Both the position numbers and the translations under genes were made by a program. The notes under the pieces are model-generated. The model saw only the letters and a program-made list of their open reading frames with translations, had not been told where the DNA came from and ran no database searches. Shown one piece after another: positions 23,555 to 31,242 of a stretch of DNA of 36,442 nucleotides. The stretch covers positions 1 through 36,442 of the forward strand of contig SXWC01000143.1 in the NCBI GenBank assembly GCA_005789975.1, given 5' to 3'. This DNA comes from Planctomycetaceae bacterium (GTDB lineage Bacteria > Planctomycetota > Planctomycetia > Pirellulales > UBA1268). The number at the start of each line of letters is the position of its first letter. The stretch's first letter is position 1.

Positions 23555-23965
23555 TCAACCGGCCCAGACAAACTCGATCGCGGCGTCGATGTCGGGATGG
23601 AGGCTCTGGTGCACCGGGCAGGCGCGGCCGGCCTGCTCGAGCCGCTGCCGATCCGGGTGGTCGGGCGGCAGCGGGATCGTGAGCCGGGTGCGGAGCGAGG
23701 CGATCCGCCGCGGCGGCTCCTTCGTCATCTCCTTGATCGTCTCGGCCTTCATGCCGGTCAGGTCGATTCCGTGCCGCTCGGCGACGATGCCCATGATCGT
23801 CATCATGCAGGCGCCGAGGGCCGTGGCCATGAGGTCGGTGGGCGAGAAGCTCTCCCCCTTGCCGTGGTTGTCGACCGGGGCGTCGGTGACGAGGGTGGTG
23901 CCGGAGGGGCCATGCGTGGCGCGGCAGCGGAGGCCGCCTTCGTAGACGGAGACAAGGCTGACCAT
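23555..23965 (-). CDS. OsmC/Ohr family peroxide-reducing protein
   Basis: The 136-residue product has the two conserved cysteines of the family: one in TALGACMMTIMG (about residue 53) and one in GRACPVHQSL (about residue 115). These reduce organic hydroperoxides with thiol help. FSPTDLMATALGAC is the helix that carries the first cysteine. Length and motifs are closer to the OsmC/YhfA side than to Ohr. It precedes rarA on the same strand by 23 bases, so the two may share a transcript. Confidence 0.88.
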   Translation of the reverse strand: MVSLVSVYEGGLRCRATHGPSGTTLVTDAPVDNHGKGESFSPTDLMATALGACMMTIMGIVAERHGIDLTGMKAETIKEMTKEPPRRIASLRTRLTIPLPPDHPDRQRLEQAGRACPVHQSLHPDIDAAIEFVWAG

Positions 23966-24085
23966 GGGGCTTCAAGGTCCGTTGTGGAGAAAGGGCAGGG
24001 AACGACGGGCGAGACTCCCTCATCCTACACGGCGGCGAGGCTAGGATGGAGGCGGTTTCATCGCCTTCGAGGGCCCGTCGCTCCC

Positions 24086-26002
24086 ATGGGATTTCGTTCA
24101 CTCCGCGCCTGCGTCGATGCCCTGCGGCGCGAGTCGGCGGGCCGACCCGCCGCGCGACAGCAGCTCGTCGCGATCGACCACCCGGTCGACCCGCATCTCG
24201 AGATCGCGGAAATCCAGCGGCGACTGTTTCGTTCCGGGGGGCCGGCGGTGCTGTTCACCAACCCCCGTGGCTCCTCTTTTCCCATCCTCACGAATCTCTA
24301 CGGGACGCAGCAGCGGATCGAGCGGATCTTCTCCGACACGCTCGATCGCGTGAAGCGGCTCGTCGAGCTCAAGATCGACCCTGCCGCCGCGATGCAGAAG
24401 CCGTGGCGGTATTGGAGGTCTCCGGTGGACGCGCTGACCATGCTCCCCAAACGGGTGCGGACCGGTCCCGTGCTCGCCGGCAGCATCCCGCTCTCGCGGC
24501 TGCCGCAGGTGGTGTCGTGGCCGGGCGATGGCGGTCCGTTCATCACGCTCCCCGCGGTCTACACCGAACACCCCGACAGACCCGGCACACAACAGTCGAA
24601 CCTGGGCATGTATCGCGTGCAGCTCGCGGGGAACGCCTACGAGCACGACCGCGAGACGGGACTCCATTACCAGCTTCACCGCGGCATCGGCGTGCACCAT
24701 GCGGTCGCACTCGGTCGCGGCGAACCGCTGAAGGTGGCCATCTTCGTCGGCGGCTCGCCTGCGCTGGCCGTGTCGGCCGTCATGCCGCTCCCCGAGGGGC
24801 TCTCCGAGCTCACGTTTGCCGGAGTCCTCGCGGGCCATCGCATCCCGATGATTCCGCGGAAGAACGGCCCGGCGATCTATGCCGACGCCGACTTCGTGAT
24901 CGAGGGCACGATCGCGCCGGGCGAGACGAAGCCCGAGGGCCCGTTCGGCGATCATCTCGGCTACTATGCCCGACGGCACGAGTTCCCCGTGCTGAGGGTC
25001 GACCACGTCTGGCATCGCGAGGGGGCGATCTGGCCGATCACCGTCGTCGGCCGCCCGCCGCAGGAAGACACGCTTTTCGGCTGGCTCGTCCACGAACTCA
25101 CCGGCCCGGTCATCCCCACGGTGCTCCCCGGCGTGAAGAGCGTGCACGCGGTCGATGCCTCTGGCGTGCATCCGCTGCTGCTCGCCGTCGGCAGCGAGCG
25201 TTACCTCCCCTGGAAGCCGTCGAACAGGCCGGCCGAACTGCTCACGCAGGCCGCCGCGATCCTCGGCCAGGGGCAGCTCTCGCTCGCGAAGTATCTGTTC
25301 ATCGTGGCCGAGGGCGACTCCCCGGGCCTCGACGCCCACGACGTGGCCCCCTTCCTCTCGCACCTGCTCGCGCGGGCCGACTGGCGCCGCGACTGCCATT
25401 TCCACACCGAGACCACGATCGACACGCTCGACTATTCGGGGAGCGGCTTCAACTCGGGATCGAAACTCGTGGTGGCGGCCCGTGGCCCGGCGATCCGCTC
25501 ACTCCCGCGCGACCTGCCCGCGACGCTGTCGCTCCCCGATGGCTTCCGCAATCCGCGAGTCTGCCTGCCGGGTGTCGTGGCGATCGAAGGGCCCCGGATT
25601 GAGCCGCGGCCGCGACTCGAAGCGGAGAGCGACGCGTCGATCTGGGAGGTGGCGGCGACGGCCCCATGGGCTGCCGATGTCGAGCGCTTTTCCGCCGCCA
25701 TCGGCCCCGAACATCCGCTCCGCGAATGGCCGCTCATCGTGATCCTCGACGACGCAGGCTTTGCGGCGGCTGCGCTCGCCAACTTCCTCTGGCTGACGTT
25801 CACGCGCTCGAACCCGGCCGCCGACGTGCACGGCGTGGATGCCTTCACGCACCGGAAACACTGGGGGTGCCGCGGGCCACTCGTGATCGACGCCCGGCTC
25901 AAGCCGCACCACGCGCCACCTGTCGAGGAGGATCGTGCCGTGACCGCAGCCGTCGACGCACTTTGTGCGAGCGGCGGTCCGCTTGGCAGCCTCGGACTGT
26001 GA
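24086..26002 (+). CDS. UbiD family (prenylated-FMN) decarboxylase
   Basis: UbiD enzymes decarboxylate aromatic or unsaturated acids with prenylated FMN made by UbiX. The 638-residue product shows GGPAVLFTN near the N-terminus, NLGMYRVQL (with the catalytic arginine), HRGIGVHHAVAL, and PEGPFGDHLGYYA near residue 286 (one of the catalytic glutamates), followed by KSVHAVDASGVHPLL. It is about 140 residues longer than E. coli UbiD, with an extended C-terminal half. The ATG at 24086 begins homology; the frame is open far upstream over osmC. No ubiX or other quinone gene is adjacent, so quinone synthesis versus another substrate is open. Its stop is one base from the rplU stop (convergent). Confidence 0.9.
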   Translation: MGFRSLRACVDALRRESAGRPAARQQLVAIDHPVDPHLEIAEIQRRLFRSGGPAVLFTNPRGSSFPILTNLYGTQQRIERIFSDTLDRVKRLVELKIDPAAAMQKPWRYWRSPVDALTMLPKRVRTGPVLAGSIPLSRLPQVVSWPGDGGPFITLPAVYTEHPDRPGTQQSNLGMYRVQLAGNAYEHDRETGLHYQLHRGIGVHHAVALGRGEPLKVAIFVGGSPALAVSAVMPLPEGLSELTFAGVLAGHRIPMIPRKNGPAIYADADFVIEGTIAPGETKPEGPFGDHLGYYARRHEFPVLRVDHVWHREGAIWPITVVGRPPQEDTLFGWLVHELTGPVIPTVLPGVKSVHAVDASGVHPLLLAVGSERYLPWKPSNRPAELLTQAAAILGQGQLSLAKYLFIVAEGDSPGLDAHDVAPFLSHLLARADWRRDCHFHTETTIDTLDYSGSGFNSGSKLVVAARGPAIRSLPRDLPATLSLPDGFRNPRVCLPGVVAIEGPRIEPRPRLEAESDASIWEVAATAPWAADVERFSAAIGPEHPLREWPLIVILDDAGFAAAALANFLWLTFTRSNPAADVHGVDAFTHRKHWGCRGPLVIDARLKPHHAPPVEEDRAVTAAVDALCASGGPLGSLGL

Positions 26003-26003
26003 A

Positions 26004-26378
26004 CTAGGCCGAGATCGTCGCGATGCGGATCTTCGTCGAGATCGAACGGTGGCCGGTGCGACGGCGGTAGTTCTTGCGGCGGGCGAACTTCTGCACGTAG
26101 ATCTTCTCCCCCTGCACGAGCCCGAGGACTTCAGCCTTCACCTTGGCGCCCTTCACCTTCGGCTTGCCGATCGTGAGCTGACCGGCCTTGCTGACGGCGA
26201 GCACGTCGTCGAAGACCAGTTCGCTGCCGGCGGGCAGATGACGGAAGTCGATCTCGAGTTCCTGCCCCTCCATCACGCGGTATTGGCGACCGCCATCGAC
26301 GACGACGGCGTAGTTGTGGGCCGCGCCCTTCATGCTGGCGGCGGAGGATTCGGCGGCGGGGGTGGTGGCCTTGGCCAT
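26004..26378 (-). CDS. rplU: Large ribosomal subunit protein bL21
   Basis: The 124-residue product matches bL21: YAVVVDGGRQYRVMEGQELEIDFRHL, then VFDDVLAVSKAG and the basic end IYVQKFARRKNYRRRTGHRSISTKIRI (recognised from KNYRRRTGHR). The usual protein starts at the tyrosine with about 103 residues, so this has an N-terminal extension of about 20 residues (alanine-, serine- and threonine-rich). An internal ATG (MKGAAHNY) could give a shorter form. The gene for bL27, which follows rplU in most bacteria, is absent here. Confidence 0.94.
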   Translation of the reverse strand: MAKATTPAAESSAASMKGAAHNYAVVVDGGRQYRVMEGQELEIDFRHLPAGSELVFDDVLAVSKAGQLTIGKPKVKGAKVKAEVLGLVQGEKIYVQKFARRKNYRRRTGHRSISTKIRIATISA

Positions 26379-26458
26379 GGCTCTGGTCCGATGATTGCTT
26401 CGTAAAAAAGGGGAATCCGAGCCCTGTACGATATCGCGGTCCGAGTCGCGGGTCGAGT

Positions 26459-26474
26459 GGGGCCTTTCGGCCCC
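26459..26474 (+). promoter_or_regulatory. Hairpin in the glpD leader
   Basis: GGGGCC-TTTC-GGCCCC is a perfect 6-bp stem, 43 bases before the glpD start and in the divergent rplU/glpD region. It is followed by GGAAAA, not by a T-run. TACGAT at 26427-26432 could be the -10 upstream of it. Confidence 0.4.
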
Positions 26475-26517
26475 GGAAAAGAGCCGATTCCAGCTGCGTC
26501 CCGGACTCCCACGGCCC

Positions 26518-28140
26518 ATGGAAAGCATGCTCATGCCCGTCGCTTCCCCCCCGTTCAGCCGCGATGCCATGCTCGCCCGGGTGCAGTCGGGGGGTGCCTT
26601 CGACGTGGTCGTCGTCGGGGGCGGGGCCACCGGCCTCGGGGTGGCGGTCGATGCCGCAGCCCGCGGCTTCTCGACGCTGCTCGTGGAGGCGGAGGACTTC
26701 GCCAAGGGCACGTCGAGCCGGGCGACAAAACTCGTTCACGGAGGCGTGCGGTACCTGGCGCAGGGCAACGTGAACCTCGTTCGCGAGGCGCTCCGGGAGC
26801 GGAGACTCTTTCTCGACAACGCGCCGCATCTCGCCCAGCCGCTCTCCTTCGTGGTGCCGGCCTACGGGCTGCGGGGCCGATTCTGGGATCTGCCCTTCTA
26901 CGCGGCCGGGCTGACGATCTACGAACTGCTCTCCGGTTCGAGCCGCCTCGGAAGCGTCGGCCTGCTCGGCCGCCGCGCCGCACTCGACGCCGCCGCCGGG
27001 CTCGAACCCGACGGCCTCGTGGGCGGCATCCGCTATTGGGACGGCCAGTTCGACGATGCCCGGTTTGCCGTCGCGCTCGCCCGCACGGCGCACCGGGAGT
27101 CTGCGACGGTCCTCAACTACTGCCGGGCCGCCGGTTTTCTCTACGAGGGCGACCGGATCACGGGCGTCACCGTCGAGGACGTGGAGACGGGCCGGCGGCA
27201 TGACGTGCCGGGCCGCTGCGTGATCAACGCCACGGGCGTGTGGGTCGACCGTCTCCGTCGGCTCGACGCACCGGCGGCCAGTGACCTGGTGACGCCAAGC
27301 CAGGGCGTGCATCTCGTCGTCGATCGCGATTGCTTTCCATCGTCCAGCGCGATGCTCGTGCCCAAGACGGCGGACGGCCGCGTGTTGTTCGCGGTGCCTT
27401 GGCTTGGGACGGTGATTCTCGGCACGACCGACACGCCGCGGACCGACCTGCCGCTCGAGCCGCGGCCCTTCGACACCGAGGTCGAGTTCATTCTCGCCGA
27501 GGCCGGCCGGCGACTGGCGGCGCCGCTCTCACGGGCGAGCGTCCGTTCGGCCTGGGTCGGCCTGCGGCCGCTCGTGAAGCGGGGTGCGGGCGGCCACGAC
27601 ACGAAGCGGCTTTCGCGGGAGCACGTCGTGGAGGTGTCGCCACACGGGCTCGTCAGCGTGACGGGCGGCAAGTGGACCACCTACCGGGCAATGGCGGAGA
27701 GCGTGCTGGCAGCCGCCTTCGCCCGCGGTCTGCTGCCGGAGCGGCCCGCCGGCATCACACGGCGGCTGCGGCTGGTCGGCGCGCCGCCGACCAGCTCATC
27801 GCTGACGCCGCTTTCGGCACCGCCCGGCCCGCACCTCTACGGCACGGAAGCTCCGGTGGTCGCGGCACTTCCTGGCGCCGAGCGGATGCTCCTGCCCGGT
27901 TTTTCCGAGGCCATGGTCCGGTTCGCCGTGAGGCATGAGGCCGCGCGGACCGTGGAAGACGTGCTCGCGCGGCGGTCGCGTTGGCTGCTGCTCGACGCCC
28001 GGAGCGCGGCGAATGCTGCCGGCGGCGTTGCCGAGATCATGCGCGACGAACTCGGCGACCGCTTCGACGCCGAAGCATCGGCCGCGGCATTCATTCGACT
28101 GGCGGAGTCATATCTCCTGCCGGGCTCGTGTTCGGAGTGA
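26518..28140 (+). CDS. glpD: FAD-dependent glycerol-3-phosphate dehydrogenase
   Basis: The enzyme oxidises sn-glycerol 3-phosphate to dihydroxyacetone phosphate and passes electrons to the quinone pool at the membrane. The 540-residue product has the FAD dinucleotide fold VVVVGGGATGLGVAVDAAAR near residue 30, the family signature GTSSRATKLVHGGVRYL, then INATGVWVDRL, GTTDTPR and VTGGKWTTYR. The C-terminal helical domain (AVRHEAARTVEDVLARR) is complete. The ATG at 26518 was chosen; a second in-frame ATG is four codons later. No glycerol kinase or facilitator gene is adjacent. It is divergent from rplU with 139 bases between. Confidence 0.93.
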   Translation: MESMLMPVASPPFSRDAMLARVQSGGAFDVVVVGGGATGLGVAVDAAARGFSTLLVEAEDFAKGTSSRATKLVHGGVRYLAQGNVNLVREALRERRLFLDNAPHLAQPLSFVVPAYGLRGRFWDLPFYAAGLTIYELLSGSSRLGSVGLLGRRAALDAAAGLEPDGLVGGIRYWDGQFDDARFAVALARTAHRESATVLNYCRAAGFLYEGDRITGVTVEDVETGRRHDVPGRCVINATGVWVDRLRRLDAPAASDLVTPSQGVHLVVDRDCFPSSSAMLVPKTADGRVLFAVPWLGTVILGTTDTPRTDLPLEPRPFDTEVEFILAEAGRRLAAPLSRASVRSAWVGLRPLVKRGAGGHDTKRLSREHVVEVSPHGLVSVTGGKWTTYRAMAESVLAAAFARGLLPERPAGITRRLRLVGAPPTSSSLTPLSAPPGPHLYGTEAPVVAALPGAERMLLPGFSEAMVRFAVRHEAARTVEDVLARRSRWLLLDARSAANAAGGVAEIMRDELGDRFDAEASAAAFIRLAESYLLPGSCSE

Positions 28141-28253
28141 GAGCGTGCCTCAAATGGCACGAGCAGGCTGTGGAACGGATAAAGCACCGCCCTGCCCCGG
28201 TGATAGACGCTGGTTCCCAGACCGCGAACGATTCCGGTTCCGAGGCCGTCGCC

Positions 28254-28333
28254 GATCGACATCCACAGACTCTGAGCCGTGCCGGCCGCGAGGCACCCAG
28301 GCCCCGGAAACGGCGAACTGGGACGCGGTCTGC
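28254..28333 (+). repeat. Dispersed noncoding repeat, copy A
   Basis: Within the 291-base gap after glpD, these 80 bases resemble 35976-36054 over their whole length. Shared runs include GAACTGGGACGCGGTCTGC, CACAG-CTCTGAGC-GTGCCGG and GATCGA-AT-CACAG. The bases after it (CCGAGGCG) resemble the third, inverted copy. No open frame is shared. Confidence 0.75.
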
Positions 28334-28431
28334 ACCGAGGCGCCCTGTTCCTAAACCCTCATATCCCCTGGTACAGGAAATCCAACCCGGCCAGAGCGTG
28401 ATGACTCATCATCGGGCTACAATAGAGGACG

Positions 28432-28641
28432 ATGTCGGACATGAAAACAAACCCCGAGATGCCCGTCTGGATTGGTCGTCGCGGCGAACGCGAGCCAAAT
28501 CCCTATTCCGGAATGACGATCGGGGAGCGTGTTGCACTGGTCTGGCCGCTCACGCTCGCGGCCTGGGAGTTCGCCGGGAAACCCGTCCATGAATCGCGAC
28601 TTCGTCGAGATGTTGACCGCGTTGTCCGCCGAGGGCGTTGA
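28432..28641 (+). CDS. Small protein paired with a nucleotidyltransferase, possibly a toxin-antitoxin-like partner
   Basis: The 69-residue product begins polar (MSDMKTNPEMPVW) and has a conserved-looking core, GERVALVWPLTLAAWEFAG, followed by a basic end (ESRLRRDVDRVVRRG). AGAGGA precedes the ATG closely (three bases from GAGG to 28432; 12 bases to a second ATG at 28441), so either start is possible. TACAAT at 28418-28423 could be a -10, which with the ATG at 28432 would make the message nearly leaderless. It overlaps the next gene by 53 bases in another frame. Small proteins of this shape often precede such nucleotidyltransferase genes; its own activity is unknown. Confidence 0.65.
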   Translation: MSDMKTNPEMPVWIGRRGEREPNPYSGMTIGERVALVWPLTLAAWEFAGKPVHESRLRRDVDRVVRRGR

Positions 28642-29047
28642 GTTCCTCATCGTCGGAGCATACGCGGTCGCCGGTCACGGCCTGCCGCGAGCCACGGGCG
28701 ACATCGATCTTTGGGTCCGGCCCTCGCGTGACAACGCCACGAAGGTCTGGAACGCGCTCGGGCGTTTTGGGGCACCGCGGAGCCGCCTCACTCCCGAATC
28801 GTTCACGGAACGCGACATCGTGTATCAGATCGGCCTGCCGCCGAATCGAATCGATATTCTCACGGACATCGACGGTGTGACGTTCGATGAGGCGTGGAGA
28901 GACCGCGTGCCCTGCCCCGTGGAAGGCGGATCATTTTCCATGATTTCCCGGCATCATCTGCTGGCCAACAAGCGGGCCACCGGGAGACCCCAGGATCTTG
29001 CCGACGTCGCCCGCCTCGAGGAAGGGGCGTGTGACCTGCCCCCCTGA
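28589..29047 (+). CDS. MNT/AbiEii-like nucleotidyltransferase
   Basis: The 152-residue product carries a minimal nucleotidyltransferase core: FLIVGAYAVAGHGLPRATGDIDLWV gives the G-A-Y-A-V helix and the DxD metal pair (DIDLW), and RIDILTDIDG gives the third acidic strand. Near the end, ANKRATGRPQDLADVARL is the conserved K-x-x-GR-x-D-x-D segment of this group. Related enzymes are toxins or antitoxins in MNT/HEPN and AbiE-type systems. There is no HEPN gene beside it, only the overlapping 69-residue gene upstream. It may be a mobile or selfish pair, but the composition is like the neighbours. The overlap suggests coupled translation. Confidence 0.75.
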   Translation: MNRDFVEMLTALSAEGVEFLIVGAYAVAGHGLPRATGDIDLWVRPSRDNATKVWNALGRFGAPRSRLTPESFTERDIVYQIGLPPNRIDILTDIDGVTFDEAWRDRVPCPVEGGSFSMISRHHLLANKRATGRPQDLADVARLEEGACDLPP

Positions 29048-29133
29048 ACCGGGGCCACTTCGGGAGCGGCAGTTCTGGGTGGCGAGCTTGTCGCCGTGCC
29101 ATTGGACGACCTATTCTCCGGACGGCGTCTGTC

Positions 29134-29163
29134 GTCTCTTTCGCGAGAGTCTCTTTCGCGAGG
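29134..29163 (+). repeat. 15-bp tandem repeat before a PEP-CTERM gene
   Basis: GTCTCTTTCGCGAGA is followed at once by GTCTCTTTCGCGAGG, each with a TCGCGA palindrome. It ends ten bases before the ATG of the next gene, so it lies in its leader and may influence translation. Confidence 0.7.
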
Positions 29164-29172
29164 TTTGTCTGC

Positions 29173-30885
29173 ATGACCTCTGTGCCCCGACTCCGCGGGT
29201 TGTTGCTCGTGTGTCTGCTGCTGCCCCTCGTCACCCTGGCCCAGGCCCAGGATCAGACGGTCACGGGCACCGGGTCGGCTGGCTTTTCCACGGTCACGAA
29301 CTGGTCCGCAGGCGGCCGTGGATACCAGATCACGCTGCAGAGCCACACGTGGTCCGACCCGGCCAACCCTCTCCCCGGACTGCAATCCTTCGCCTCGGCC
29401 GTCTATGACAACGAGTGGGTGATGGTCGCGGGCCGCACCAACGGAATGCACGATTTCACGAACAGCGGCGAGGCGAATTTTCCTCCCAACCGGCAGAACG
29501 TCGACGTGTACGTCGTCAATCCGGTCACCCAGCAGACGTGGCGCCGATCGCTCGCCGACGGTACCGGCCTCTCGCTCGATCAGCTCAGCAGGCTTTCCGC
29601 CACCAACACCCAGTCGTTCCATCGCGGCGACGGCTTCTTCGTCGTTGGCGGCTACGGTGCGATCCTGACGTCCGCGTCTTACAGCTCGATCACCGGTTCC
29701 ACGACCATCGTTTCCAGCGGCTCGTTCGTGACCCACAACTCGCTCACCGCAATCCACCTGCCGGAGCTGGTCGGCTGGGTCAAAAGCGGCACGGCGGCCG
29801 TGCCCACGAGTCTGCCAGCGAGCGCCGTCACCCAGATTTCCGGTTCGAACGATTTCTTCACCGTCACGGGTGGGGATGCCTTGAGAACGGCGAACGACCA
29901 GGTGCACCTGGTCTTCGGCCAGAACTTCCAAGGGCCTTACACCGGCTCCTCCAACGGCATCTACACGTCCCAGGTCCGCAGTTTCACGGTGGACTACACG
30001 CCCGGCAGTGAAGGGGGCACTCCCACGCTCTCGTACACCCCGACGAGCGCGTCCCCGGAGCCTGGCGACGACACGCTGTTTCGGCGCCGCGACCTCAACG
30101 TCGTGCCCAGCATCCGCCGCGACCCGAACGACCCCGCCGCCGTGCAGGAAGGCATGACCGCCTACGCGGGCGTGTTCACCGGCCCCGTGATCGCCACGGG
30201 AACGGGCACGGTGTCTTCCCCCGGCAACGGTGTGTGGACGCTGCCGGTGGAGATCTCCGCGACCGGAACGCCCACCATGGTGGGCACCACGTCGACGGCC
30301 AGCAGTTTCGTGCAGCCCATGAACCACTACGCATCAGCGAATCTGAGCGTGTATTCCGGCAGCACGGGCGACTTCACGACGTTCATGTTCGGCGGCATCA
30401 CGGCCAACACCTACGACCCGCAGTCCGGCGCGCTGACCTATCAAGCGGAGTATCCCTTCACCAACCAGATCACCGCCGTGACTCGCGATCTCGCCGGCAG
30501 CTACAGTCAGCAGTACGTGGGCGACTACCCCTTCACGCCGATCGTATCCGGCACCCGCACCTTCTCGCTGTATGGGGCGGAGGCGAAGTTCTTCGCCAGC
30601 CCTGACCTGCCGGCGAACGCGATGTTTCAAAACGGCGTGTTCAAGCTCGACGAACTGCTGGCCTTGGGGAGTGGCACGATCGGCTACATCTTCGGCGGGA
30701 TCGTCTCCAGTGTGCCCAATACCAGCTCACGACTCGACAGCACGGCGTCCCCGGAAATCTTCTCCGTGATCATCACCGCCGTCCCGGAACCGTCCACCTG
30801 CGCGATCGCCCTCACCGGCCTCGCCGGAGCCGCCCTCGCCGCGATTGCCCGCCGCCGATCGAATCGCTCGCGGCTCCGGGCATGA
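29173..30885 (+). CDS. PEP-CTERM sorting-domain protein, extracellular or surface
   Basis: The 570-residue protein has a signal peptide (about residues 1-26, LLLVCLLLPLVTLAQAQ) and ends with the PEP-CTERM sorting signal: VPEPST at about 538-543, a hydrophobic helix (ALTGLAGAALAAIA), and RRRSNRSR. Such tails are thought to be handled by the exosortase system and processed at the outer membrane or surface. The body is serine/threonine/glycine-rich and beta-like with repeated strands, including FFVVGGYGAILTS, HLVFGQNFQGPY and TTFMFGGITANTY, which resemble each other and suggest a beta-propeller. No catalytic motif is seen. No exosortase gene is in the window. Confidence 0.8.
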   Translation: MTSVPRLRGLLLVCLLLPLVTLAQAQDQTVTGTGSAGFSTVTNWSAGGRGYQITLQSHTWSDPANPLPGLQSFASAVYDNEWVMVAGRTNGMHDFTNSGEANFPPNRQNVDVYVVNPVTQQTWRRSLADGTGLSLDQLSRLSATNTQSFHRGDGFFVVGGYGAILTSASYSSITGSTTIVSSGSFVTHNSLTAIHLPELVGWVKSGTAAVPTSLPASAVTQISGSNDFFTVTGGDALRTANDQVHLVFGQNFQGPYTGSSNGIYTSQVRSFTVDYTPGSEGGTPTLSYTPTSASPEPGDDTLFRRRDLNVVPSIRRDPNDPAAVQEGMTAYAGVFTGPVIATGTGTVSSPGNGVWTLPVEISATGTPTMVGTTSTASSFVQPMNHYASANLSVYSGSTGDFTTFMFGGITANTYDPQSGALTYQAEYPFTNQITAVTRDLAGSYSQQYVGDYPFTPIVSGTRTFSLYGAEAKFFASPDLPANAMFQNGVFKLDELLALGSGTIGYIFGGIVSSVPNTSSRLDSTASPEIFSVIITAVPEPSTCAIALTGLAGAALAAIARRRSNRSRLRA

Positions 30886-30950
30886 GGATTCTCTCACAAG
30901 ACCTGGGCCAGGATTTGGGGAGGACGTCAATTTGCCGGGGTTCTGTGGCA

Positions 30951-30979
30951 TTGACCCATGAACTGCCGGTGGTGACAAT
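30951..30979 (+). promoter_or_regulatory. Candidate promoter for the large PEP-CTERM gene
   Basis: TTGACC (30951-30956) and GACAAT (30974-30979) are separated by 17 bases. A second TTGACA at 30979-30984 has only a TAATCT 14 bases away. The leader would be about 257 bases and would contain the hairpins near 31100. The matches are moderate. Confidence 0.35.
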
Positions 30980-31096
30980 TGACAGCGGTCGTCGTTTTTA
31001 ATCTTCATGCTCTCAGGATCCGCTGCTGCACGCACCTGTCATCGGCGCCCCCACGGCTCGATGGCCTTCTCTTGGCAGCGCGGCTTCCCGGATGGC

Positions 31097-31137
31097 GCCG
31101 GCCTGATGCAGGCCGGCGGGCGTTCGTGCCGTTTTTT
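31097..31137 (+). terminator. Hairpins with T-run upstream of the large PEP-CTERM gene
   Basis: A perfect 9-bp hairpin, GCCGGCCTG-ATG-CAGGCCGGC (31097-31117), is followed by a shorter CGGCG...TGCCG hairpin (31114-31131) that runs straight into TTTTTT (31132-31137). The two share bases 31114-31117, so only one can form fully at a time. It may terminate the upstream PEP-CTERM transcript or act as an attenuator in the leader of the next gene. Confidence 0.45.
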
Positions 31138-31242
31138 GTGATCTCCGGGCAGGGGATTCTCCGCGCCGAGGCAGGGGCCAGGACCGTGGTTCGTTTCCGT
31201 TGATCGGTTCGGCAGCCGTGCACCCCCACGGAAAGTCTGCTC

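Larger units (their letters stand above)
30886..31242. other. Intergenic region between the two PEP-CTERM genes
   Basis: No reading frame here looks like a protein. The 357 bases hold the candidate promoter at 30951-30979 and the hairpin and T-run at 31097-31137; nothing else stands out. Confidence 0.6.
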
